A stretch of 5,162 nt of DNA from Thermoleophilia bacterium. Its GTDB lineage: Bacteria > Actinomycetota > Thermoleophilia > Gaiellales > SKUG01. The notes under the pieces were generated by a model that saw only the letters and a list, made by a program, of their open reading frames with translations, did no database searches and was not told the DNA's origin. The stretch lies in assembly GCA_025964465.1 (NCBI GenBank), contig JAOPYS010000420.1:1-5162 (forward strand). Reading direction: 5' to 3'. Each line of letters opens with the position of its first letter. Position 1 is the first letter of the stretch. Shown here piece by piece: positions 1-5,162 of this stretch. The position numbers and the translations under genes are program-made.

Positions 1-26
1 ATGCCGTGGTACCCGATGACATCCAT
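1..26 (-). CDS. N-terminus of a leftward gene, cut by window edge
   Basis: On the minus strand an ATG at 26-24 is preceded by AGGAG (36-32) with a 5-base spacer, a textbook ribosome binding site. Only eight codons are visible, reading MDVIGYHG, and the frame is open to the window edge. This is too short to assign a family. The Tyr-His-Gly triplet occurs in many unrelated proteins and I draw no conclusion from it. The gene would be divergent from the E2 gene, with about 165 bases between starts. The call rests only on the SD plus ATG and could be chance. Confidence 0.35.
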
Positions 27-149
27 GCGTGCTCCTGCGTCGGGTGGGCCTCGCCACCACCGTACGACGAGGTGCAGGCGGTGCGTCTAGGTACTTCTCC
101 CCGTCGTTGCACGCCCCCGGGTGCCACCACGCGACGCGCGGGGCCGGTG

Positions 150-155
150 TAGGCT
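150..155 (+). promoter_or_regulatory. possible -10 box for the E2 gene
   Basis: TAGGCT at 150-155 resembles the TANNNT -10 element of high-GC actinobacterial housekeeping promoters and is preceded by TG. It would place the transcript start near 161-163 and give a leader of about 30 bases before the preferred E2 start at 193. No convincing -35 lies 16-19 bases upstream; the TTGCAC at 107-112 is too far away. The call is therefore tentative. The rest of 27-149 shows no open frame with coding character. Confidence 0.25.
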
Positions 156-179
156 CGGGCACGACCGCCAAGCTCGCAT

Positions 180-183
180 GGAG
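180..183 (+). promoter_or_regulatory. Shine-Dalgarno GGAG selecting the E2 start at 193
   Basis: Three in-frame ATGs sit at 178, 184 and 193. GGAG at 180-183 lies 9 bases before the ATG at 193, whereas neither earlier ATG has a purine-rich element at proper distance. Starting at 193 also leaves about ten residues before the conserved lipoyl-domain opening, which is usual for E2 proteins. Confidence 0.5.
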
Positions 184-192
184 ATGCCCGAA

Positions 193-1617
193 ATGACCAC
201 CGGAACCGTCGTCGACGTCGTGATGACCCAGATGTGCGTGAGTGTCTCGGAAGGCACGATCTCCCATTGGCTGAAGGCCTAGGGCGAGACCAACGAGACG
301 GACGAGACGCTCCTCGAGATCTCGACGGACAAGGTGGACACCGAGGTGCCGAGCCCGGCCAGCGGCGTCGTCACCAAGATCGTGACCGCCGAGGGCGAGA
401 CGGTCGACGTCGGCGCCCTGCTCGCGCAGATCGAGGTCGGCGGCACGGCTGGCGGATCGGCCCCCGCGGCCCCCGCACCGATCGAGCAGGCGCAGCAGAC
501 CCTCGCGGAGGAGATCCCGCCGGCGCCCGTCGCCGCGACCCCCTCCGTCCCCGACACCCCGGCACCCGCGCCGGCCGCCCCGCAGGCAGCTCCGGCCGCG
601 GAGGGCGCCATGGGCGCCGGTCGCTTCGTCTCGCCCGTGGTCGCGCGCATCGCCGCCGACCAGGGCATCGACCCGAGCACCGTGCCCGGCACCGGCACCG
701 GCGGCCGCGTCACGAAGAAGGACATCCTCGCGTTCATCGAGGGTGGCGCCTCCGCGCAGGCGTCGGCCCCGGTCATGCCCGCCCCCGCGACCTCGCCGCA
801 GGGCGCCTCCGCTGCAGGCGCGTCGACCCCGGCCGCCCCGACCCCGGCTGCTCAGACCCCTGCCGCCACGCCGGTTGCGCCGCCCGCCCCGCTGGACGGT
901 GGCGAGCGCGTCGTCAACTTCAACCCGATGCGCAAGGCGATCGCCCGCCACATGGTGGAGAGCACGCACACCTCGCCCCACGTCACCTCCACGATGGAGG
1001 TCGACATGACGCGCGTGGTGCGGATGCGCGGCGCGCTCAAGGCCGAGCTGCAGGCACAGTGGGGCGTCAACGTGACGTTCACGCACTTCGCCATCCGTGC
1101 ACTCATCGACGCGATCGCACACTGGCCGCTCATCAACGCGGAGATCCGCGGTGACAGCGCCGTCATCAAGAGCTACGTCAACCTCGGCATCGCCGTGGCG
1201 CTCGACAACGGCGAGGGCCTCATCGTCCCCGTGCTGCGCAACGCCGAGGAGAAGAACCTCGTCGGCATCGCCCGCGGCGTGAAGGACCTGGCCGACCGCG
1301 CGCGGAACAAGAAGCTCTCGCCCGACGAGGTCAGCGGCGGCACCTTCACGCTGACCAACCCCGGCATCTTCGGCGCGGTGCACGGCACGCCGATCATCAA
1401 CCAGCCGCAGGTGGCGATCCTCGACACCGAGGCGATCATCAAGCGCCCGGTCGTGGTCACGGACTCCGAGGGCGCCGACGCGATCGCGATCCGCTCGATG
1501 ATGAACCTGTGCATGAGCTACGACCACCGGCTCATCGACGGGGCGTACGCGGTGCAGTTCCTCGCGCACCTGAAGCGCTCGCTCGAGACGTGGGACGAAG
1601 CCGCCTTCGTTGGATGA
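193..1617 (+). CDS. 2-oxo acid dehydrogenase E2 (dihydrolipoamide acyltransferase), interrupted by in-frame TAG
   Basis: E2 forms the core of a 2-oxo acid dehydrogenase complex (pyruvate, 2-oxoglutarate or branched-chain type) and passes an acyl group from a lipoyl arm to CoA in the cytosol. Numbering from ATG 193 (474 codons): lipoyl domain about 8-84, with the lipoylated lysine K47 in STDKVDTEV; Ala/Pro-rich linker; peripheral-subunit-binding domain 143-183 (GRFVSPVVARIA, GTGTGGRVTKKDIL); second Ala/Pro linker; catalytic domain 237-474 with GTFTLTNPG and the active-site motif DHRLIDG (H445, D449). Two TGA stops in tandem close the frame (1615-1620). Codon 30 is TAG (280-282), and nearby T12, C15 and N34 replace residues normally Pro, Gly and Val in lipoyl domains. 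The next in-frame start (GTG 334, 427 residues) lies just after the lipoyl lysine codon, and a protein begun there could not be lipoylated. It is therefore a pseudogene or a sequence with errors near a contig end. The substrate class cannot be decided here: the TNPG..GTPIINQPQVAIL form is shared by several subtypes, and no E1 or E3 gene is visible. Confidence 0.9.
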
Positions 1618-1641
1618 TGACTTCGTGCTCGACGCGGCCGG

Positions 1642-3744
1642 CTAGACGGGGTTGATCCAGACCATCTGGGCGACCCAGTCGTCGTTGTAGCCGGTGGCCT
1701 GGCGCGTGCCCGTCGCGCCGCCCGCGAGCCACTGCTGCGTGTCGACCTCGGTCGTGATGTCGGCGGTCTGCTGGTCGAGCACCTCGGTCATGCCGGCAGG
1801 CGGCGTGTAGCTGCTGGTCGGGAAGCGCACCGCGAACGTCGCGATGAGCAGGCTCCTGGGGTCGGTGCCGGGGATGGACGGTGCCGTCTGTGCCGCGCTC
1901 GTGCCGAACGCCTCGGAGTAGCCGCCGATCGGCAGCGCGGGGTCGGCGCCCGTGACCCGCATGATGGTCGCCGTCGCGCCGCGCGACGTGCCCCAGTTGA
2001 ACTGGTAGCTCGGGCTCTCGCCGCCGGTCACGACGCGGTAGAAGATGGCGATGGCCACACGGTTGCTGTTGTTGGACTGCCGGTACTTGGTGAAGTCGGT
2101 CGAGCCGAACTCCTGGATGTTCTGGGAGCTGCCGTCGCGTGTCGTGACGACCACGACGAGCAGGTCGCCGGCCTGCGTGCCGGCCGGCAAGACCGTGCCG
2201 ATGATCGTGCCGTTGATGACCGTGGTCGCGTCGACCACGTTGACGATGGCCGTGACGACCGCGGTCTGCGGGCTCGTCAGGGAGACCGTGCCGCACCCGG
2301 AGGTGCAGGAGTTCGCGCGGGTCATGACCACGCGGATCGTCGCGTCGAGGTCGGCTGCCGCCACCACGTAGCTCACCGCCGTGGCGCCGACGATGTCGAC
2401 GCAGGACGCACCAGCCGCGTCGCAGCGGCGCCACTGGTACGTGTCGGTGGCCGTCGGGCTCCCGCTCGTCCACCCCACCGGTGCGGCCGTGAGCGTCTGT
2501 CCCTTGCCGGCGACGCCGGCCGCGGTCAGCGTGCCCGCCGTCGGCGCCACCCCCGCCACGAGCGCCGTCTGCGGGCTCGTCGCCGAGGCGGGCCCGCACC
2601 CGGTCGTGCACGTGTTGGTGCTCGTGATCACGGCGCGGACGGTCGCGTCCACGTCCAGGGACGTCAGCGTGTAGGTCGACGCGGTCTGCCCGGCGATGGT
2701 GGCGCAGGCAGCACCCGCGGCGTTGCACCGGCGCCACGCGTAGGTCGTCGTGCCTGCCGGCGTCCCCGGGGTCCACGAGCCGCCCGCGCTCGCCGTGAGC
2801 ACCTGCCCCGAGGTCGCCGTCCCGGAGACCGCGGCCGTGCCGGCGGTCGGTGCGATGCCGGCGATGCCGGCGGTCTGGACGCTGGTGGCGGGCGTCGAGC
2901 CGGACCCGTTCGTCGCGGTGACCACGACGCGCAGGGTCGCGTCCACGTCGGCTGCCACGAGGGTGCGGGTGGAGGCGCTCGCGCCGGCGATGTCGACGCA
3001 CGAGGCACCTGCGGCGTTGCAGCGGCGCCACTGGTAGGTGTATGAGCCAGGCGACCCGGTCCACGTGCCGTCGGTGGTGGTGAGGACCTGGCCGGCCGTG
3101 GCCGTGCCCGAGATGACCGGCAGCGCGGTGTTGGCCGGCGCAGGCGGGGTCGGCTGGAGCACCTCGACGACCAGGGGGGCCGAGTACGCACCGGCGGTCT
3201 GCGTCGCGCCGGTGCGAACCCCGAACCGCAGCGCCGCCGTGTAGGTACCGGTGGCCAGCTCGGCGACCACGCTGCCGCTGGCACCGCTCGTCGCCGCAAC
3301 GGGGTTCCACGGGTCGGCGTTGCCCACGTCGCAGGCGGCGTCCCCCGGAACGGTCCAGGAGGTCGTCGGGGAGCCGCTCACGGCCCGGAGGCACGCGCCG
3401 AACGTGCTCGCGCCCGTCGTCCAGTCCTGCGCCCCTGGGGCGTAGTCGGCGATGCCGGTCATCGCGGCGCCCGCCCCGTCGCCCTGGTAGAGCCGCACCT
3501 GCACGGCGCCGGTGTCGTTCCCGAACCCGATCGTGCAGTCGGCCGCGGTGACGCGGCTGGTCGGGCCGACCGCCGTGCCGAAGCCCAGGCCGCTCCCGCT
3601 GCACGACGTCGTGTCGAGGGTCAACGCCCCCCGTGCGCCGTGGGGCGCCGCCATGAACAGGAGGAGCACGGCCACGAGTGGCGGGAGCACACCGGACGTG
3701 CACCTTCGCACGTGTGCGCGCGCGAGTTCGGAGGCGATGGGCAC
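1642..3744 (-). CDS. secreted protein with three Ig-like repeats and a C-terminal beta-rich domain
   Basis: This 700-residue protein has no function I can name. Residues 1-39 look like a signal peptide: Arg pair at 13-14, hydrophobic PPLVAVLLLFMAA at 21-33, cleavage near the ARGA at 37-40. Residues 40-200 form an N-terminal domain with Cys 48, 70, 118 and 138, probably disulfide-bonded. Three Ig-like repeats follow at 205-297, 298-399 and 400-500. Residues 501-700 form a separate domain with an AGTQAGDLLVVVV start, an IFYRVV segment and an YTPPAGMTEV motif. Such domains occur in uncharacterised actinobacterial exported proteins. There is no LPXTG motif and no C-terminal membrane helix, so it is probably released or held non-covalently. 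The GTG start at 3744 lacks an SD. GTG 3711 would give a shorter, more typical signal peptide (MRRCTSGVL). The best SD/ATG pair (GGAGG 3770-3766, ATG 3755) is one base out of frame. The gene converges on the E2 gene, with 21 bases between this stop and the second E2 stop codon. A long overlapping open frame (1532-3703) is Arg/Gly/His-rich and is only a shadow. Confidence 0.85.
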   Translation of the reverse strand: MPIASELARAHVRRCTSGVLPPLVAVLLLFMAAPHGARGALTLDTTSCSGSGLGFGTAVGPTSRVTAADCTIGFGNDTGAVQVRLYQGDGAGAAMTGIADYAPGAQDWTTGASTFGACLRAVSGSPTTSWTVPGDAACDVGNADPWNPVAATSGASGSVVAELATGTYTAALRFGVRTGATQTAGAYSAPLVVEVLQPTPPAPANTALPVISGTATAGQVLTTTDGTWTGSPGSYTYQWRRCNAAGASCVDIAGASASTRTLVAADVDATLRVVVTATNGSGSTPATSVQTAGIAGIAPTAGTAAVSGTATSGQVLTASAGGSWTPGTPAGTTTYAWRRCNAAGAACATIAGQTASTYTLTSLDVDATVRAVITSTNTCTTGCGPASATSPQTALVAGVAPTAGTLTAAGVAGKGQTLTAAPVGWTSGSPTATDTYQWRRCDAAGASCVDIVGATAVSYVVAAADLDATIRVVMTRANSCTSGCGTVSLTSPQTAVVTAIVNVVDATTVINGTIIGTVLPAGTQAGDLLVVVVTTRDGSSQNIQEFGSTDFTKYRQSNNSNRVAIAIFYRVVTGGESPSYQFNWGTSRGATATIMRVTGADPALPIGGYSEAFGTSAAQTAPSIPGTDPRSLLIATFAVRFPTSSYTPPAGMTEVLDQQTADITTEVDTQQWLAGGATGTRQATGYNDDWVAQMVWINPV
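2245..3132 (-). repeat. three tandem Ig-like repeat units
   Basis: The units are 3132-2854, 2853-2548 and 2547-2245, of 93, 102 and 101 residues. Each has the order G(T/V)A..GQ(V/T)LT, then Y(Q/A)WRRC(N/D)AAGA(S/A)C, then D(V/L)DAT(L/V/I)R, ending in (S/A)TS(V/P)QTA or LTSPQTA. The C-x6-C pair after WRR is in all three (242/249, 340/347, 441/448). Units 2 and 3 carry a second pair, C-x3-C (379/383 and 480/484), replaced in unit 1 by a Gly/Ser stretch. DNA identity is locally high: an 18-base block at 2422-2439 recurs exactly at 3019-3036, in units 3 and 1. This suggests units arose by duplication, with units 2 and 3 sharing the extra Cys feature. This type of repeat is usually a stalk or binding module on the cell surface. 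Confidence 0.85.
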
Positions 3745-3832
3745 GGAGGGTTCATCGGTCGGACGCCTCCGAACCTTGACGATCGTGGAACCATCATCTT
3801 CCGGGTCGGTTCCGCGACGGAAGCGAACGCAG

Positions 3833-3860
3833 CGAGGCCCCCGATCACTCGGGGGCCTCG
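3833..3860. terminator. perfect 12-bp hairpin, terminator-like
   Basis: CGAGGCCCCCGA (3833-3844) pairs perfectly with TCGGGGGCCTCG (3849-3860) around a TCAC loop. The stem is as strong as a factor-independent terminator. Flanks are only weakly T-rich: TCGTTG follows on the plus strand and CTGCGTTCGCTTCC on the minus strand. No gene ends just before it in either direction, because the small exported gene already has its own terminator at 4056-4092. It may be a back-up terminator for that gene, insulating the Ig-repeat promoter, or the end of an unannotated short transcript. Confidence 0.6.
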
Positions 3861-3950
3861 TCGTTGCGGCGCCGCGTCCGGGGTCCTCGCACCACCGACG
3901 CGTCAGCCGCGGATCCGCGCCTCCTGGGAGGCATGCGGAGATCGCGTTGT

Positions 3951-3969
3951 CGGGATGCAGCGTATCCCG
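3951..3969. repeat. 19-base inverted repeat
   Basis: CGGGAT (3951-3956) and ATCCCG (3964-3969) are perfect complements. With a G·T wobble (3957/3963) and a C-G pair (3958/3962) the stem extends to 8 pairs with an AGC loop. It lies in gene-free DNA about 200 bases upstream of the Ig-repeat gene start. It could be a regulator site or an RNA hairpin, and nothing in the sequence decides between them. Confidence 0.4.
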
Positions 3970-4055
3970 CCACGCGGCCCCCGCTCAATCGACGCCCCGG
4001 CCCGTGGCCGCACCGACGGCCGGCCGTGGCCGCCTGCGGTCGCCGCCGGAAGACA

Positions 4056-4092
4056 CGCGGGGCCCCCGACCGTGATGGTCGGGAGCCCCGCG
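4056..4092 (-). terminator. GC-rich terminator of the small exported protein gene
   Basis: Bases 4056-4071 and 4077-4092 form a 16-position stem with 15 pairs and one C·A mismatch (4064/4084), closed by a GTGAT loop at 4072-4076. It begins 22 bases after the stop codon of the gene ending at 4115. Reading leftwards the stem is followed by TGTCTTCC, a poor but T-enriched tail typical of high-GC genomes. Position and strength fit a terminator for that gene. Confidence 0.75.
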
Positions 4093-4114
4093 GGAAACCG
4101 TGTTGCGCGTCTGC

Positions 4115-4558
4115 CTACAGGTAGGCGTATGTCGAGCGGATCTCGAACCGACCGCCGCTCACCGCGACCCAGCCCGTGGACTGCGTCCAGGCCCAGCGCC
4201 ACGCACCGGTGTAGGGGTAGACGTAGACCCACCCGCCGCTCAGCTGCGTCTGGCTCCAGGTCGAGCCGTTCCAGCTCCACGCCGGGGTGGACACCTGGTA
4301 GATCGCGGGGCACGCCAGGCTCGGCGCGCAGTAGTTGAGGTTCAGGTACGTCCACCCGATGTAGCCGAGGTGCGCGGTCGGGATCCTGGGTGCGGTGTAG
4401 TCGCACGAGGCGGGCCGGGGATAGATGGCCGGGCACACGCGGGCCGGCGACACGGCGACGTCCGCCGAGGCGATCGATGGTGCGGCAGCGGTCGCGAACA
4501 AGCTCGTTGACACGAGTGCCGCGACCGTGGCCCAGCGCAGGATCTGACGTCGTCGCAT
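4115..4558 (-). CDS. small exported Trp/Tyr/Cys-rich protein, unknown family
   Basis: The protein has 147 residues. The start at 4558 is chosen because GGAGAAGG (4574-4567) lies 8 bases upstream and because it begins a clear signal peptide. The open frame continues upstream to 4753, but that part is Arg-rich and non-coding in character. The n-region RRRQILR fits the twin-arginine pattern R-R-x-hydrophobic-L-(K/R). A hydrophobic stretch (WATVAALVSTSLFATAAA) and a cleavage site near SIASA|DVAV (about residue 32) follow, so Tat export is possible, though Sec cannot be excluded. The mature part, about 115 residues, has four Cys, with the motif CPAIY occurring twice, and about nine Trp, mostly in the last 60 residues (PAWSWNGSTW, GAWRWAW), with many Tyr and no long helix-like segment. 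This suggests a small disulfide-bonded beta-rich extracellular domain with an exposed aromatic face, as in carbohydrate- or wall-binding modules. That is inference only and I recognise no family. GCCTAC-AG-GTAGGC (4113-4126) is an inverted repeat across the stop codon. The gene is divergent from malate synthase. Confidence 0.75.
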   Translation of the reverse strand: MRRRQILRWATVAALVSTSLFATAAAPSIASADVAVSPARVCPAIYPRPASCDYTAPRIPTAHLGYIGWTYLNLNYCAPSLACPAIYQVSTPAWSWNGSTWSQTQLSGGWVYVYPYTGAWRWAWTQSTGWVAVSGGRFEIRSTYAYL

Positions 4559-4566
4559 GGTGAATT

Positions 4567-4574
4567 CCTTCTCC
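4567..4574 (-). promoter_or_regulatory. ribosome binding site fixing the start at 4558
   Basis: On the minus strand GGAGAAGG lies 8 bases before ATG 4558. It rules in the 147-residue form over the 212-residue open frame, whose ATG at 4753 would sit inside the palindrome upstream of malate synthase. Confidence 0.75.
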
Positions 4575-4659
4575 CGTGCGTGCTCGCCGTGGTCCAGTCG
4601 CCCCCCGGCGCGGAACGAGCACGCGTCCCTGGTTCCACGGTGCGACGAAGTTGCCGAAA

Positions 4660-4665
4660 CGTCAA
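4660..4665 (-). promoter_or_regulatory. possible -35 box for the small exported protein gene
   Basis: TTGACG reads leftwards from 4665 to 4660, about 100 bases before the ATG. The hexamer 17 bases downstream (CACCGT) is a poor -10, so this is either a promoter needing an activator or an alternative sigma factor, or a chance match. Confidence 0.2.
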
Positions 4666-4688
4666 GGGGTGTGCGGCGTTGCGCGCGA

Positions 4689-4719
4689 GTGACATCGGAA
4701 CGGCGGGCGCGGGTATGAC
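4689..4719 (+). promoter_or_regulatory. candidate promoter of malate synthase gene
   Basis: GTGACA (4689-4694) and TATGAC (4714-4719) make a -35/-10 pair with a 19-base spacer, slightly long. CATAGT (4719-4724) is an alternative -10. The start of transcription would fall near 4726-4731, just before the palindrome at 4736-4755, leaving a leader of about 45-50 bases. Confidence 0.35.
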
Positions 4720-4735
4720 ATAGTCGCCGCGCACG

Positions 4736-4755
4736 TATTGACGGGCCAGTCAATA
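4736..4755. promoter_or_regulatory. 20-bp palindromic operator upstream of malate synthase
   Basis: TATTGAC (4736-4742) and GTCAATA (4749-4755) are perfect inverted repeats flanking a GGGCCA centre, so 18 of 20 positions are symmetric. It stands out as an AT-rich island in GC-rich DNA. The half-site length and 20-bp dyad suit a homodimeric repressor of the TetR or similar helix-turn-helix class. It lies downstream of the probable transcription start and ends 6 bases before the SD, a position where a bound repressor would block transcription or RNA polymerase passage. Which regulator binds cannot be read from this window. Confidence 0.7.
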
Positions 4756-4761
4756 ACCGTC

Positions 4762-4768
4762 AGGGGGG
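4762..4768 (+). promoter_or_regulatory. ribosome binding site of malate synthase
   Basis: AGGGGGG at 4762-4768 lies 6 bases before ATG 4775, fixing that start. Confidence 0.75.
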
Positions 4769-4774
4769 ATCCGG

Positions 4775-5162
<388 letters not shown>

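Larger units (their letters stand above)
3745..4055. other. gene-free stretch rich in dyads
   Basis: I see no credible gene here: the open frames are Arg/Pro-rich shadows with no start context. What it holds: a perfect 12-bp hairpin (3833-3860); a 19-base dyad (3951-3969); GGAACC at 3787-3792 facing GGTTCC at 3808-3813; the 12-base palindrome CGCGGATCCGCG at 3908-3919; CCTCC/GGAGG at 3920-3931; and the direct repeat CCGTGGCCGC at 4002-4011 and 4024-4033. The part nearest 3745 must hold the leader and promoter of the Ig-repeat gene, but no clear -10/-35 pair stands out. No tRNA, SRP RNA, RNase P or tmRNA signature is recognisable. In DNA this GC-rich some short dyads are expected by chance. 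Confidence 0.6.

Noticed and set aside
1..150. Plus-strand frame containing DDIHAC, considered as the end of a dihydrolipoamide dehydrogenase (E3) gene
   Set aside because: Only the IHA triplet recalls the IHAHPT motif of E3 C-termini; the residues after it do not match, so there is no support.
234..1154. 306-codon plus-strand open frame overlapping the E2 gene
   Set aside because: Arg/Gly-rich shadow of the E2 frame, which has recognisable lipoyl, subunit-binding and catalytic motifs.
1532..3703. 723-codon open frame on the minus strand overlapping the Ig-repeat gene
   Set aside because: Its translation is Arg/Gly/His/Asp-rich low-complexity sequence with no signal peptide or domain, typical of an alternative frame of GC-rich coding DNA. 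The overlapping frame has clear repeats and a signal peptide.
3776..3781. TTGACG on the plus strand as a -35 box
   Set aside because: No -10 element at a proper distance and no plus-strand gene downstream.
3787..3813. GGAACC / GGTTCC inverted repeat with 15-base spacer as an operator
   Set aside because: Six-base arms with a long spacer are readily expected by chance; kept only as a remark in the gene-free stretch.
3512..4338. Several plus-strand open frames across the gene-free stretch
   Set aside because: Composition is Arg/Pro/Gly-rich, starts lack SDs, and the frames run through hairpins and antisense to the signal-peptide regions of real genes.
4559..4753. N-terminal extension of the small exported protein to ATG 4753
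   Set aside because: The extension is Arg-rich, lacks an SD, would begin inside the palindrome, and would bury the signal peptide. The SD at 4567-4574 supports the start at 4558.

Overview
This GC-rich window has G/C strongly favoured at third codon positions. It looks like chromosomal DNA of a high-GC actinobacterium, most likely a Thermoleophilia/Solirubrobacterales-type soil lineage. That placement is an inference. It rests on base composition, TAGGCT-like -10 and strong purine-rich Shine-Dalgarno (SD) signals, and on a secreted protein with repeats of the YQWRRCNAAGASC / DVDATLRVVVTATN type, which are abundant in that group.

Left edge (1-177). A gene reading leftwards appears to start at position 26 behind a good SD, but only eight codons are visible. 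The rest is a short divergent intergenic region with a possible promoter for the rightward gene.

Central metabolism, left (193-1617, +). This is an almost complete 2-oxo acid dehydrogenase E2 (dihydrolipoamide acyltransferase) with lipoyl, peripheral-subunit-binding and catalytic domains. An in-frame TAG at 280-282 interrupts the lipoyl domain, and several highly conserved lipoyl residues nearby are also changed. Everything after about position 300 looks intact. The gene is either a recent pseudogene or carries base errors at a contig edge.

Exported proteins (1642-4558, -). A 700-residue secreted protein has three Ig-like repeats and a C-terminal domain of about 200 residues. It converges on the E2 gene with only about 21 bases between stops. 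Upstream of it lies about 370 bases without a recognisable gene, holding two strong hairpins and further dyads. Beyond that is a small (147-residue) Tat-like-signal exported protein rich in Trp, Tyr and Cys, of no family I recognise, followed by its own GC-rich terminator.

Central metabolism, right (4775-5162, +, cut by the window end). This is the N-terminal quarter of malate synthase A, divergent from the small exported gene. A near-perfect 20-bp palindrome lies between its likely promoter and its SD, suggesting repressor control of the glyoxylate shunt.

The E2 complex (acyl-CoA formation) and malate synthase (acetyl-CoA use with glyoxylate) are metabolically adjacent. They are not in one operon here, and the two exported proteins between them have no evident functional link to them. 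I see no CRISPR array, transposon, tRNA, rRNA or obvious defence system.
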